Positions 1-8,435 of a DNA stretch of 64,000 nt are shown in pieces. Made by a program: the position numbers and the translations under genes. The DNA comes from an uncultured Methanomicrobiales archaeon (GTDB lineage: Archaea; Halobacteriota; Methanomicrobia; Methanomicrobiales; Methanospirillaceae): assembly GCA_903926075.1 (NCBI GenBank), contig CAIYHQ010000134.1, positions 1-64,000 on the forward strand. The letters are read 5' to 3'. The first letter of the stretch is position 1, and each line of letters opens with the position of its first letter. A model generated the notes under the pieces. That model made no database searches and had not been told where the DNA came from. It saw only the letters and a list, made by a program, of their open reading frames with translations.

Positions 1-683
1 AGAGCTATAATATCAGGTCTGGGAACCATAACTGAAGCAACATCACGGTCTGCAAACCGAAAAACACTCTGGACAATCTCCTGCTCACTCTCTTCAAATA
101 TTCCGGCCCGCGTGCCCTCTTCCAGAAGTGAGGTTATCTCCTCTTCTGTTACAACTGATTTATCTATACTTCTCTTTCCTGTTAAACGCAGTACAAAGTC
201 GGTTGAACCTGATGTAAGTCTGATTGCAGGTTTAATTATATTAACAAGGTATCGAACAGGTTTTGCGGTTAAAATAGCTACACGTTCAGGGTTAGAAAGG
301 ACAATACGCTTTGGGACCAGGTCTCCAAGGACAATTGCGAAAAACGTTATTACGACTGCAAGGATAAATAGACTGATAAAATAGCTGTGAGGCACAATAA
401 CTGGAATTTGGGCGAATATGATTGAAAAATCACCTGCAAAAGATATACCAGTATAAGCCCCTGTCAGAATGTATAGAAAAGTACTTATAATTTCTATTGT
501 TGAGTGGAATGTTACCGGTTCTGAGATAATTTCAAGGGCGATAACTGCACCTTTTATATTTTCATCTGCCAATTCCTCAAGACGACCCTTTCTTGATGAA
601 ACGAGTGCAAATTCAGCCATGGATAAAAATCCATTAAACATTATAAGGAGAAAGATAATTATAACTTCAATAAGAATTGACAT
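1..683 (-). CDS. CNNM/CorC (HlyC) family membrane protein, N-terminal part, runs off the left edge
   Basis: Reading the minus strand from the ATG at 683 gives an open frame of 227 codons to the window edge, so the C-terminus is missing. It begins MSILIEVIIIFLLIMFNGFL followed by SMAEFALVSSRKGRLEELA, the typical start of the CNNM transmembrane (DUF21) domain. Further hydrophobic segments lie near residues 60-80 and 100-125, with the conserved LGDLVPKRIVL stretch around 125-135. After that come a typical linker with EEEI.SLLEEG..AG.FEE.E and the start of the first CBS domain (VMVPRPDIIA). The family is implicated in divalent cation (Mg or Co) transport or in tolerance, and acts in the cytoplasmic membrane. 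The gene lies 45 bp downstream of a response-regulator gene on the same strand and may be cotranscribed with it. Family call is firm; substrate is unknown. Confidence 0.88.
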   Translation of the reverse strand, partial: MSILIEVIIIFLLIMFNGFLSMAEFALVSSRKGRLEELADENIKGAVIALEIISEPVTFHSTIEIISTFLYILTGAYTGISFAGDFSIIFAQIPVIVPHSYFISLFILAVVITFFAIVLGDLVPKRIVLSNPERVAILTAKPVRYLVNIIKPAIRLTSGSTDFVLRLTGKRSIDKSVVTEEEITSLLEEGTRAGIFEESEQEIVQSVFRFADRDVASVMVPRPDIIA

Positions 684-728
684 AATGGTAGTTATTAGAA
701 TCTTTGCATCCTGATATTAATACACTTT

Positions 729-1889
729 CTAATGAAGATTTTGCGATTTATCTGTAAGTTTTCTTTCGTTATCGCTATCAAAAACCGAGATAAAATAACC
801 TTTTCCCGGGCTATAAACCGACATGCGGAAGCAAATTTTCAAAGAATTAAGGAATATTTCAAACTTTTCAGGCGTTCCTGCGAGAGAAACTTTTCCATAA
901 ATTTCAAACAGTCCAGGATCTGATTCATATATGCCTGGAATGACATCTGTTACTTTTTTACCAACTACATTTGATAAACCGGTTAATTTTTCAAATGCCG
1001 GGTTAACTTCAAGATATATAAAATCTATAGGTTTTTTGCCTTCAAAGACCATTTTACAGTATGCAAAACCCTCATTTAAATTTTCAAATAGTGAGCGATA
1101 TCTCTCTTCACTCTTGATTAAAGAATCAAACAATTTTTTTTTCGCTGTAATATCAATCAATATTGTTGCAAACTGGGTGTAACGCGGAGAATATGCAAGA
1201 ATGTCATACCATTTGGCAAGGTCTCTATTATAGTTCTCAATTCGTTTCTGCTCTCCTTTTACTGCAACATCACCATAAATCTCAATCCAGTTTTCTTCAG
1301 TATCCGGAATTACCTCTCTTGCAGTTTTCCCAATAATTTCGTTCCTAGAGAGGCCGGTCATTTGTTCAAAAGCTGTATTCACTGCAAGAAATCTGTAATC
1401 AACCGGTTTTCCTTTATTGTCCGTTATAATTTCGTGAAGGGCAAATCCTTCAATCATATTCTCAAAAAGGAGTCGGTATTTCTCTTCACTTTTTATTAGC
1501 TCGATATCTGCCCTGTGAACTTTAACTGCCTGACGAATTTTATGAGATAGTTCTACAAATAATGCCGGAAGGTCAGTTCCTTTCTGCAGGTAAAAATCAG
1601 CACCACTGTTTATTGCCTCAATCACTATCTCTTCTCTGCCCTTTCCGGTAAAAATTATAAAAGGTATTGTATTACCACTAGACCGGAGTTCCTTTAAAAA
1701 TTCAATTCCGTCTTTTTCAGGCATCTGGTAATCGGATAAGATCAAATCATATTTTTTAATTGAAAGACTTTTAAAAGCTTCAGTGACTGAAGAGGTAGTG
1801 TCTACTGAAAACTCTTTTTTTCTCTCTAGAAACAGTTTAACGACCTCCAGAAGTTGCAGCTCGTCATCAGTATATAGTATTGAAATCAC
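729..1889 (-). CDS. Response regulator with two PAS domains, no kinase domain
   Basis: A 386-residue protein. Residues 1-120 form a receiver domain: acidic pocket D8/D9, phosphoacceptor D53 in LILSDYQMP, T81 in FIIFTGKGREE and K103 in FYLQKG. Two PAS domains follow, about residues 130-255 and 260-380, each starting with a SEE(K/R)YR.LFENL.EGFA signature. There is no HisKA or HATPase domain and no DNA-binding domain, so it is an orphan signalling protein that probably receives phosphate from a separate kinase and passes a signal by PAS-mediated contacts. It is soluble, with no membrane segment. The ATG at 1889 gives the standard MISILYTDDE beginning. It sits upstream of the CNNM gene and near a second receiver-PAS gene, so the area is a signalling cluster. 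The input ligand cannot be inferred. Confidence 0.88.
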   Translation of the reverse strand: MISILYTDDELQLLEVVKLFLERKKEFSVDTTSSVTEAFKSLSIKKYDLILSDYQMPEKDGIEFLKELRSSGNTIPFIIFTGKGREEIVIEAINSGADFYLQKGTDLPALFVELSHKIRQAVKVHRADIELIKSEEKYRLLFENMIEGFALHEIITDNKGKPVDYRFLAVNTAFEQMTGLSRNEIIGKTAREVIPDTEENWIEIYGDVAVKGEQKRIENYNRDLAKWYDILAYSPRYTQFATILIDITAKKKLFDSLIKSEERYRSLFENLNEGFAYCKMVFEGKKPIDFIYLEVNPAFEKLTGLSNVVGKKVTDVIPGIYESDPGLFEIYGKVSLAGTPEKFEIFLNSLKICFRMSVYSPGKGYFISVFDSDNERKLTDKSQNLH

Positions 1890-2015
1890 AAACTACACCC
1901 GAATTTTTTTAGAGGTGTAGAGATATATTCAGGTTATATTTAAATTTTTTTAATAAAATGGAAATCTATTATCTTAAAATATATCAGTTTAACCCGTAAA
2001 CAGAAAGGGGTTTAA

Positions 2016-2245
2016 ATGAAAGTGAAACACATATTCTTAACGGTGGGAACGGTGTAACGGTCAGGCTGATTAAATCCGATAAAAATCGGATCTCATCATT
2101 ACTCATCTCGGTAAAATCACTAGGCAGGGCAAGGAGTGTTCTTGAAGAAATAGGAATATTTGATAGTGAAGATTCGAGCCGGAATTCGATTAAACCGGAT
2201 GCAATATCAGGGCTGCAGATCTCACTTTCAGAGAGAGTTAAATAG
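2016..2245 (+). pseudogene. Possible small decayed or frameshifted ORF in the 376-bp gap
   Basis: This gap lies between two minus-strand regulators. An ATG at 2016 opens a frame (MKVKHIFL) that stops after 13 codons, while another frame is open from about 2000 to a TAG at 2243-2245. That second frame encodes roughly 70 residues with a plausible charged/hydrophobic pattern (e.g. ISSLLISVKSLGRARSVLEE) but has no ATG, GTG or TTG start. A one-base indel near 2040 would join the two. I do not recognise the product. It could equally be non-coding DNA that happens to be open. Confidence 0.25.
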
Positions 2246-2265
2246 AATTTTTCGTTGATTTTTCT

Positions 2266-3680
2266 TTATTTTGGAGGGTTGCTTTTATAAAGGTCTTTGG
2301 GAACATGAATCTCAAACCGAACTCCTTTTTTTGGATCACCTGTCTCTTTTATTGATATTCCAGTAATACTGAGTATCTCACGACAAAGATAAAGCCCGAT
2401 TCCAAAATTTTTTCCGTACCCCCTTTCGAATATTCTCTCTTTTTCTCCAACAGGGATGCCTGAACCATTATCTTCCCAAATAAGAATCAGGTCATCGTAA
2501 GCTTTCTGAACGCTTACTTTTATTTCTGTTGCCCGTCCACCATATCTGAGGGTATTGCCAATCAGGTTTGAAAAAACTTTTCCAAGCATTGGATCGGCAT
2601 AAAGATAAAGGGAGTCAACATTTTCAGTTTTAATTGAGACCGATCCCGTTAGCCTGGATATATTGGTTTTAACCTCCTGCCATTGCGGAGCATCCTGACC
2701 AAGGTCCTGGTATTGCCTGCTGAACTCTATCTGACGTTCAATAGCACTGAAATGTTCCCTGAATTGATCAAGGTATTCTTTTAATTCAACCAGATTTTCA
2801 TTTTTTTCTGCCATATCTAACAGTTTTTCACAGAGTGCTATTTCGTTTGAAATATCCTTATTGGTAATTGAAGAGAGGAGTTTTAATTTACGGTTAACGT
2901 CAAGAAGGGCTTCTTCCGCTTTTTTCTGTTCACTTAAATCTATATCAATACAGAACAGCATGGGTTTTTTGCCTTCAATCTGCACAACAGCATGACTCGA
3001 AAAGACAGGAACCATTGAACCGTTTTTATGAGTAAGGTACATTGCTCCGGCAGGGAGAGGAACACCTGTTTTTGCCATTTTTGATATTTCATTTGTGACG
3101 AGTTCCCGCGCTTCAGGTGGAATAAGCAAATCGCAGATATCACAGCCTATTGCCTCATCAGGTGTGTACCCATATATCTTGGTATTTGCTTCGTTCCAGT
3201 ATACTACTTTATGATCAGGGAAATATCCCTGAACCGCTACAGCAGGTACAGACTGGAGCAGTGTACGGAAACGTTCTTCACTTTCACGCAATGCACATGC
3301 AGCCTGTTTTTGTTTAACGGCCTGGACTATTTTATGAGTAAGTTCTGCAAACAAAGGCCCAATAGCACCGCCTTTCTGAAGATAAAAATCAGCCCCTTCA
3401 TTGAGTAGCTTGATAATAATCTCTTCCCTTCCTTTTCCAGTAAAAACAATAAATGGTATCTGGTTTCCTTTACTTCGAACCTCTTTTAAAAATTCGATAC
3501 CATTCATTTTGGGCATCAGGTAATCTGATATAATTGCATCGTAGTTTTTTTTTTTATAACTTCAAGTGCATCCAGGGGGGAGGTTAGTGTATCAACACTG
3601 AATTCCTCATTTTGTTCCAGAAATAATTTTCCAATTTCAAGTAAACCCGGTTCATCATCAACGTAAAGAACTGAGATCAT
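2266..3680 (-). pseudogene. Receiver-PAS-histidine-kinase hybrid, frameshifted at an A11 tract and lacking the phosphoacceptor His
   Basis: From ATG 3680 the minus strand encodes MISVLYVDDEPGLLEIGKLF and a receiver domain, then reaches a run of 11 A (3545-3555 as T on plus). Twelve or nine A would continue in frame to YDAIISDYLMPKMNGIEFL; with 11 the frame breaks, and only a 416-codon frame starting at 3516 remains open. The joined protein would be about 471 residues: receiver, one PAS domain, a dimerisation helix pair and a complete HATPase (N box SNLIGNTLRYGG, DNGSGIP, GIGLYLCREIL). Where related proteins have SITRHDL, this one reads SITNKDIS, so the phosphoacceptor histidine is replaced by Lys (codon at 2857-2859). 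It may therefore not autophosphorylate. The break may be a sequencing error, a phase-variable tract or decay. Confidence 0.8.
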
Positions 3681-3765
3681 ATAACAACACCCTTGAACTC
3701 TATAATGTCAATATTCCATTATCTTATTTAATCAGATCGTTTTAAATTTTGATTACCTGAATATT

Positions 3766-5133
3766 TCACTTATCAGATATTATGATCAAGAGAATTTTCT
3801 TCTGCTTATTTGTCCTGTTAAATGAAAGAGAAAAAGAATATTCAACCAAAAGTTCATTTAAAAACCCATGATACTTGTTAAGATCGATTACAAAAGTCTT
3901 TTTCACATCACTGCCTGAAAAAAATTCATCGATGGACTCACGATTACGTTCAACCAAAAGCGAATATGGTTTTTTTTCGGATGCAGGGAAGTATACTGTT
4001 ATGCTAATAGTGTTATCAGATGCCGCGAGAAGTTTTTTTGGTATAGTTTCAACATTAAACTTCATCTCTTTGTAATTTGAAGAGGTTTCCTGGTTTTTAA
4101 ACCCGATAGAATAAATGATAAACGGTGGGACCAGTGTTAATGGAATATGGGTCTTTACACTACTTTTCACATCCTGGTACACTAGTGTTATATCCTGTTT
4201 TAAATAAAGCGAAAAGTTATCAGGCCCAATTAGCTGATCGTATCTAAGTCTTCCATCAGATGTAACAGCCGCTGGTGGTTTGATTTGGTCAGGTCCAATT
4301 ACATCAATTACCAATTGCCGATATTCATTCGCTTTTTTTACTGGTCCGATAATATCAGGTTTTATAATAAAAGATAACTCAGGGACGATAGAAAACTCAA
4401 CACTGTACAGACCAGACCTTGATTTCCCCTTAATTATTTTTATCGTGTAATTTGAAGCAGTAGAATCTGAAATATCTATAACCTCTTCGAGATCTAGTGC
4501 TGCATATTTCGAAGTCCTGTCAATGACCAGGTTTTTTTCCAGAAAAAAAGAATCTAATATTTTATTTGTACCTGTACCCTCGATTATAAGACTCCATGAA
4601 CTGGTAGTCTCATCTTCGCCAAGGGGAATGAGAACTGTCGGAGGTCTAGTGAAAAATCGTTTATCGTCTGTTGTGGGTAAATTCTCGATTGGTTTACCAC
4701 CAATGAGCATGAGACTGCCATCAAATTTCTGGACTTCCAGAATTCCAAGTGCTATAAGTGTCTCCTCTTTCACCACTGATTCAAAATAAGGATATCCGAA
4801 CCTGTCTATATCAACTATTAATTCGTTATAACAGACCGAAAGATCTCTGTTTATAAAAGTTTCAGTAAAAAGATCAAAGGAATGAAAATTACGGAGATCT
4901 ATCATTTTATCTTCGCAATTCTCTCCTGTTTTATTTATTGACGCAATAATTTCGCTTTTTAGAGGGATTGTATCCAGCAACAGTTCACACTTGATACAGA
5001 CAATTTTAATGAATTGGGCCTTATCACTTTCTCTTATTCGTAAATCACTATGAAATACATTGTTCCTCTGAGGGACCGGTTCTGTGCTTAAAAAAAAAAT
5101 TAACATTGATGTCAATTTCCTGTGTATTGACAT
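3766..5133 (-). CDS. C-terminal half of a large WD40 protein, separated by a frameshift at a T10 tract
   Basis: This 455-codon frame starts inside the end of the preceding WD40 frame. Its first residues (MSIHRKLTSMLIF) are out-of-frame translation. The coherent sequence begins at FFLSTEPVPQRNNVF, which would follow INVNF of the upstream frame if the T10 tract (5090-5099, A on plus) had nine or twelve T. The part from about residue 15 on is beta-rich with several repeated modules of about 90-110 residues (for example SLLIEGTGTNKILDSFFLEK and YSVEFSIVPELSFIIKPDII), with no recognisable catalytic motif, signal peptide or membrane segment. I cannot assign a family. Most likely it is the C-terminal region of one protein of about 870 residues that starts with WD40 blades. 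No separate promoter or ribosome binding site was seen for it. Confidence 0.6.
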   Translation of the reverse strand: MSIHRKLTSMLIFFLSTEPVPQRNNVFHSDLRIRESDKAQFIKIVCIKCELLLDTIPLKSEIIASINKTGENCEDKMIDLRNFHSFDLFTETFINRDLSVCYNELIVDIDRFGYPYFESVVKEETLIALGILEVQKFDGSLMLIGGKPIENLPTTDDKRFFTRPPTVLIPLGEDETTSSWSLIIEGTGTNKILDSFFLEKNLVIDRTSKYAALDLEEVIDISDSTASNYTIKIIKGKSRSGLYSVEFSIVPELSFIIKPDIIGPVKKANEYRQLVIDVIGPDQIKPPAAVTSDGRLRYDQLIGPDNFSLYLKQDITLVYQDVKSSVKTHIPLTLVPPFIIYSIGFKNQETSSNYKEMKFNVETIPKKLLAASDNTISITVYFPASEKKPYSLLVERNRESIDEFFSGSDVKKTFVIDLNKYHGFLNELLVEYSFSLSFNRTNKQKKILLIIISDK

Positions 5134-6391
5134 AACAAGGGGGTGTTATTTCTCCATTTGGTGAATTTAAGGCAGGAATCTCTAGATTTATAAAAGGAAC
5201 TCCTGACCCTTTTTTTGTCTGGGTTAGCCTGATCTCTTCAAACAGATGACCGGATGAAAATATATTCCGAAGGATTACCTCTACACTTTCCCATTTGAAA
5301 GATGATTTTCTCTCTTTTATGGCTAGTTTGCTGTCAACAACAGATGAGAACTTTCCGGTTTTTTCAAGTTTGTAATCCACAAATTCTCTTTTTATAGTTT
5401 TTAAACGTATATCCGGGGACTCGTGATTATAACCATTCCTGACTTTATTTATTTTCAAATTATGTTTTATCACTCGTTTCAAGGGTTCATTAAAGATAAA
5501 TGGAGGTTTAACTGGAAGATTAATTCCAAAAACCATTGTTCTATTGGCTGTGTCAAAGACTCTAAGAGAACCATCACTGAAAATTGCTGCAACGAGCAAT
5601 GATCCAGGGTAGGAATTAAGTGAAAGAACAGGTATCTGTTCACAATGGATGGTATCGAGGTATCGTGGGTGATCACCGCTCCAGAAATTTATCGATCCGT
5701 CTAAATGGCCGCTCACATAAATATTCTGACCCTCAAGCATCACAATCGCGTTGACTGCACTTTTGCTGCGTGCCACTTTTTGAATTATTTTGCAATTTGC
5801 AATATTCCAGGTCGTGATCGCTCCATTTTCTGATCCTGAAATAAGATACGAATTATCATAAGTCAGCGCGAAATCTGTCACTCCGCCCTCGTCTGTATTG
5901 ATTGAAATCATCTCGTCACTGGTGGCAATATTCCAGAACCTTATTGTACCATCAAGTGATGAGGAAATCAGCGTTTCATCATCAGGTGAGAACAATATGC
6001 GTGTAACAAGTTTAGTATGTCCTAAAAAGAGTCCGACTGGCGATCCTATAAACCGGTCAAAAATTTGTATTTTATTTTCAGAAGAGCTGACCGCAATAAA
6101 CCGGCCGTCATGTGAAATATCGCATGTTTGTAAGTTATCAGGTTTACCGGGTATCCTTGAGTAAATGCCTTGTTCAAGGTCTTGTATACTAATAAGTCCG
6201 TCTTTGTAGCACTCGCACCTTAAATTTTTATTTGGTAAAAAAGAAAAGGCAGATATTTGGACGTCTCTATATTGCGATTTTCCGATTGTCTCTTTTGCGT
6301 AAATGTCATATGTAGTAAATAATCCCTTCTTATCAATAACGACTAGTTCCTGCCCTTCATTTTGAAAGTAACAACCGGTAATGGAATCCAG
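5048..6391 (-). CDS. WD40 beta-propeller protein, N-terminal part, probable CTG start
   Basis: The open frame encodes about six WD40-like blades between residues 40 and 290, recognised from DGRFIAVSSSENKIQIFDRF, DDETLISSSLDGTIRFWNIA, NSYLISGSENGAITTWNIA, GQNIYVSGHLDGSINFWSGD and GSLLVAAIFSDGSLRVFD. Such propellers are protein-interaction platforms. The first canonical start in frame is a TTG at 5995, which would cut off the first blades; the frame is open further to 6391. A strong ribosome binding site GAGGTGA at 6398-6404 precedes a CTG codon by 7 nt, so CTG 6391 is my preferred start. Alternatively one C too many in the CCCC at 6391-6394 hides the GTG at about 6400. The end of this frame (HRTGPSEEQCIS) is produced by the T10 frameshift; see the neighbouring C-terminal half. 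Soluble, no signal peptide. Confidence 0.65.
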   Translation of the reverse strand: MDSITGCYFQNEGQELVVIDKKGLFTTYDIYAKETIGKSQYRDVQISAFSFLPNKNLRCECYKDGLISIQDLEQGIYSRIPGKPDNLQTCDISHDGRFIAVSSSENKIQIFDRFIGSPVGLFLGHTKLVTRILFSPDDETLISSSLDGTIRFWNIATSDEMISINTDEGGVTDFALTYDNSYLISGSENGAITTWNIANCKIIQKVARSKSAVNAIVMLEGQNIYVSGHLDGSINFWSGDHPRYLDTIHCEQIPVLSLNSYPGSLLVAAIFSDGSLRVFDTANRTMVFGINLPVKPPFIFNEPLKRVIKHNLKINKVRNGYNHESPDIRLKTIKREFVDYKLEKTGKFSSVVDSKLAIKERKSSFKWESVEVILRNIFSSGHLFEEIRLTQTKKGSGVPFINLEIPALNSPNGEITPPCYVNTQEIDINVNFFFKHRTGPSEEQCIS

Positions 6392-6397
6392 GGGTAT

Positions 6398-6404
6398 TCA
6401 CCTC
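6398..6404 (-). promoter_or_regulatory. Strong Shine-Dalgarno deciding the WD40 start
   Basis: GAGGTGA on the minus strand is a 7-nt match to the archaeal anti-Shine-Dalgarno. It lies 7 nt upstream of a CTG codon in the frame of the WD40 blades, and no ATG, GTG or TTG lies at a suitable distance in that frame. Confidence 0.5.
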
Positions 6405-6581
6405 GTCAGAAATAATTGGGTGCTGATACAATAAACCCTTATGCAATATCCGGGTTTAGGGTAAATAATCTATTAGTATCCCTGTCTTATTGCTGACCTA
6501 ATATTTCCCTGGATTATTTAATAGGAATCCTTTTACCTTTTCAAAGAAAAGAACAATAATAAGAGATGGAGTGAAACGGAC

Positions 6582-7778
6582 GTGGAAGTAGAAGATATGG
6601 AGTGTCTTATAAACCGTGGAGAAAGGTTTACCTCTATTGGTAATTGTTCAATGCAGGAAAAAAATTATCGTGAAGCCATCATGTACTATGACAAAGCAAT
6701 AACCCTTTTCAAGGATAAAACAACTCCCCTTCCTAAATTCCTCGCTACTGCCTGGAATAACAAAGCTGAAGCCCTTCAAAATATCGAAGAGGTCTCTCTT
6801 GCCGAAGAAGCATATGAAAATGCTCTTGCTATTCTTCCGGATTCACAGGCAGTTCTCCTCAATTATGGAAACTACCTGCTTGAAAATGGCGATTACAATA
6901 GGGCAATTGAACAATTTGATAAATTAATTGAATTAAATGGAGAGGATGACCTCATATTGCATAAGGCTGTGATAAGCCTGAGTCTTGCCTATTACCACCT
7001 TGGTGCCTATGATAGTGCGTATGAGAAGATCCTGCCCCTGACAAATGACGAACCAATCCGGACCCCTGAAGCCCTTAATGTTCTGGGTCTTACATATTTT
7101 GGGCAGGATCTCTTTCTTGATGCACTTGATGCGTTTTCACAAGCTAAGTACCTTGACCCTGATTCAACTGAAATTGCAAAGAACTGGGAGGCAACAATAA
7201 CACAGATAGCCTCTGTTTATTATGATGAAGGTGATATACCTTCTGCTCTTGAGATGTATGCAAAAATTCCGGATAACCTAAAGAATGATATAATCCTCTA
7301 TAACGAAGGGATATGTTATACAAAAATTAAAGAACCCAAAAAAGCAGAACTATGTCTCCGAAAATCCCTTGCTCTCAATCCTGATAGGTCTGAAACCAAG
7401 TACTCCCTTGCCTGGACTATTGCAGGCGGTCTCGATGAGAAAGACGATATAAGCCCAGATATTGACTGCGAAGAAGCAAAAAGGTTATATCAGGATATAA
7501 TTGATAAAGAAGAGGATAATAGCGATATTAAGATTAAAGCCTATAATAACATTGGATGTATCTTTTATCTTCAGAAAAACTATGAGGAGGCTCTTAAAAT
7601 ATTCTCTGACGGGATTAGTATCCGTGATGATTCACCTGACCTCTGGCAGAACAAAGGACAGGTCCTCTACAGTATGGGTCGGATATCCGATGCAAAGGAC
7701 GCATTCAAAAAAGCTGAAAAATATTCGGTCATCGTACATTTTCCTGAATCAGTAAGAGAGAATTATCCATGCTCGTAA
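6582..7778 (+). CDS. TPR-repeat protein
   Basis: A 398-residue cytoplasmic protein built almost wholly of tetratricopeptide repeats, e.g. NYREAIMYYDKAITLF, SLAEEAYENALAILPDSQAV, DYNRAIEQFDKLIEL, KKAELCLRKSLALNPD, NYEEALKIFSDGISI and RISDAKDAFKKAEKY; roughly nine to ten repeats. TPR arrays are scaffolds for protein-protein contacts. The start is a GTG at 6582, preceded by GGAGTG with an 8-nt spacer; an internal ATG at 6597 has no such site. No signal peptide or membrane segment is present. It is divergent from the WD40 gene, and the roughly 180 bp between them must hold both promoters. Two scaffold-type genes back to back suggest a common complex, but this is inference. Partner and process are unknown. 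Confidence 0.85.
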   Translation: MEVEDMECLINRGERFTSIGNCSMQEKNYREAIMYYDKAITLFKDKTTPLPKFLATAWNNKAEALQNIEEVSLAEEAYENALAILPDSQAVLLNYGNYLLENGDYNRAIEQFDKLIELNGEDDLILHKAVISLSLAYYHLGAYDSAYEKILPLTNDEPIRTPEALNVLGLTYFGQDLFLDALDAFSQAKYLDPDSTEIAKNWEATITQIASVYYDEGDIPSALEMYAKIPDNLKNDIILYNEGICYTKIKEPKKAELCLRKSLALNPDRSETKYSLAWTIAGGLDEKDDISPDIDCEEAKRLYQDIIDKEEDNSDIKIKAYNNIGCIFYLQKNYEEALKIFSDGISIRDDSPDLWQNKGQVLYSMGRISDAKDAFKKAEKYSVIVHFPESVRENYPCS

Positions 7779-7841
7779 ATGTTTAACTCTTTTTTCAACT
7801 TTTTCATTAAATCAGTTGCTACGTAAAATGCAAGAAGAGAA

Positions 7842-7876
7842 AATATACTTTAAAAATTCTACTCTATCCAAAGAGG
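7842..7876 (+). promoter_or_regulatory. Promoter and ribosome binding site of the first duplicated secreted protein
   Basis: AAATATACTTTAAAAA (TATA-like) followed by AAAGAGGAT, the Shine-Dalgarno. The same order and wording is repeated before the second copy at 8391-8426 (TATATACTGTAGAAAG ... AAAGAGGTAT), which supports both as real. Confidence 0.5.
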
Positions 7877-7884
7877 ATATTTTT

Positions 7885-8301
7885 GTGTCGGTTAGATCTT
7901 ATCTAAAATTATTATGTATTTTTCTTTTGATAGCATTGATTATAGCAAATTTAGTAGGTTTTGCCGGGGGGAAAAAAACCACAGGGAATAAGAATTTGAC
8001 CGGTGATAATACTTCCGTGAATGAAGTTTCCCCAATTAATAATTCAGGATCAAGTCAGGTCTTACCAGTTACTTCCGATTACCGAGCTAGCGTAATACAA
8101 ATTTCAGATGATATTAAAGAATATTTAGATCAAAATAACAGTTTTATAGGAAATTCAACAGTCTATGCATACTCTAACCTTACACTTGGTCAGTTTGGTC
8201 AGAATCAGTATGCGTTAGCACCAGCTGAAACTACTACTCTATCAAAGCCGGATTTAGTTAATTCAATTTTCAAGTCAGTAAAAAATTTTTCCTTCCTTTA
8301 A
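7885..8301 (+). CDS. Small secreted or membrane-anchored protein, copy 1 of a tandem pair
   Basis: Start chosen at GTG 7885 because the DNA around it matches the start of the next gene: AAAGAGGATATTTTT-GTG-TCG against AAAGAGGTATGTTTCT-ATG-TCG. From there the 138-residue protein begins VSVRSYLKLLCIFLLIALII, a signal peptide or N-terminal anchor, followed by a Thr/Asn/Ser-rich extracellular region with several N-glycosylation sequons. Near the C-terminus NLTLGQFGQNQYALAPAETT matches LILGQAGQNQFIPTSSITT in the next gene, so the LGQxGQNQ motif defines this small family. A longer frame is open to TTG 7816 but would put about 23 charged residues ahead of the signal peptide. Function unknown. The gene follows the TPR gene on the same strand but has its own promoter-like region. 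Confidence 0.6.
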   Translation: MSVRSYLKLLCIFLLIALIIANLVGFAGGKKTTGNKNLTGDNTSVNEVSPINNSGSSQVLPVTSDYRASVIQISDDIKEYLDQNNSFIGNSTVYAYSNLTLGQFGQNQYALAPAETTTLSKPDLVNSIFKSVKNFSFL

Positions 8302-8390
8302 CGGATGGTTGATTCCCATGTATTTGATGAGCTATTGAACCTTTGTCTTTTGGATGTTTTTTTTTTCAATATATTGCAATCAGAGAAAAG

Positions 8391-8426
8391 TATATACTGT
8401 AGAAAGTCCATCTCTCTTCAAAGAGG
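8391..8426 (+). promoter_or_regulatory. Promoter and ribosome binding site of the second duplicated secreted protein
   Basis: TATATACTGTAGAAAG at 8391 followed by AAAGAGG ending at 8426, nine bases before the ATG at 8436. It resembles the copy at 7842-7876, so the duplication included the promoter. Confidence 0.5.
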
Positions 8427-8435
8427 TATGTTTCT

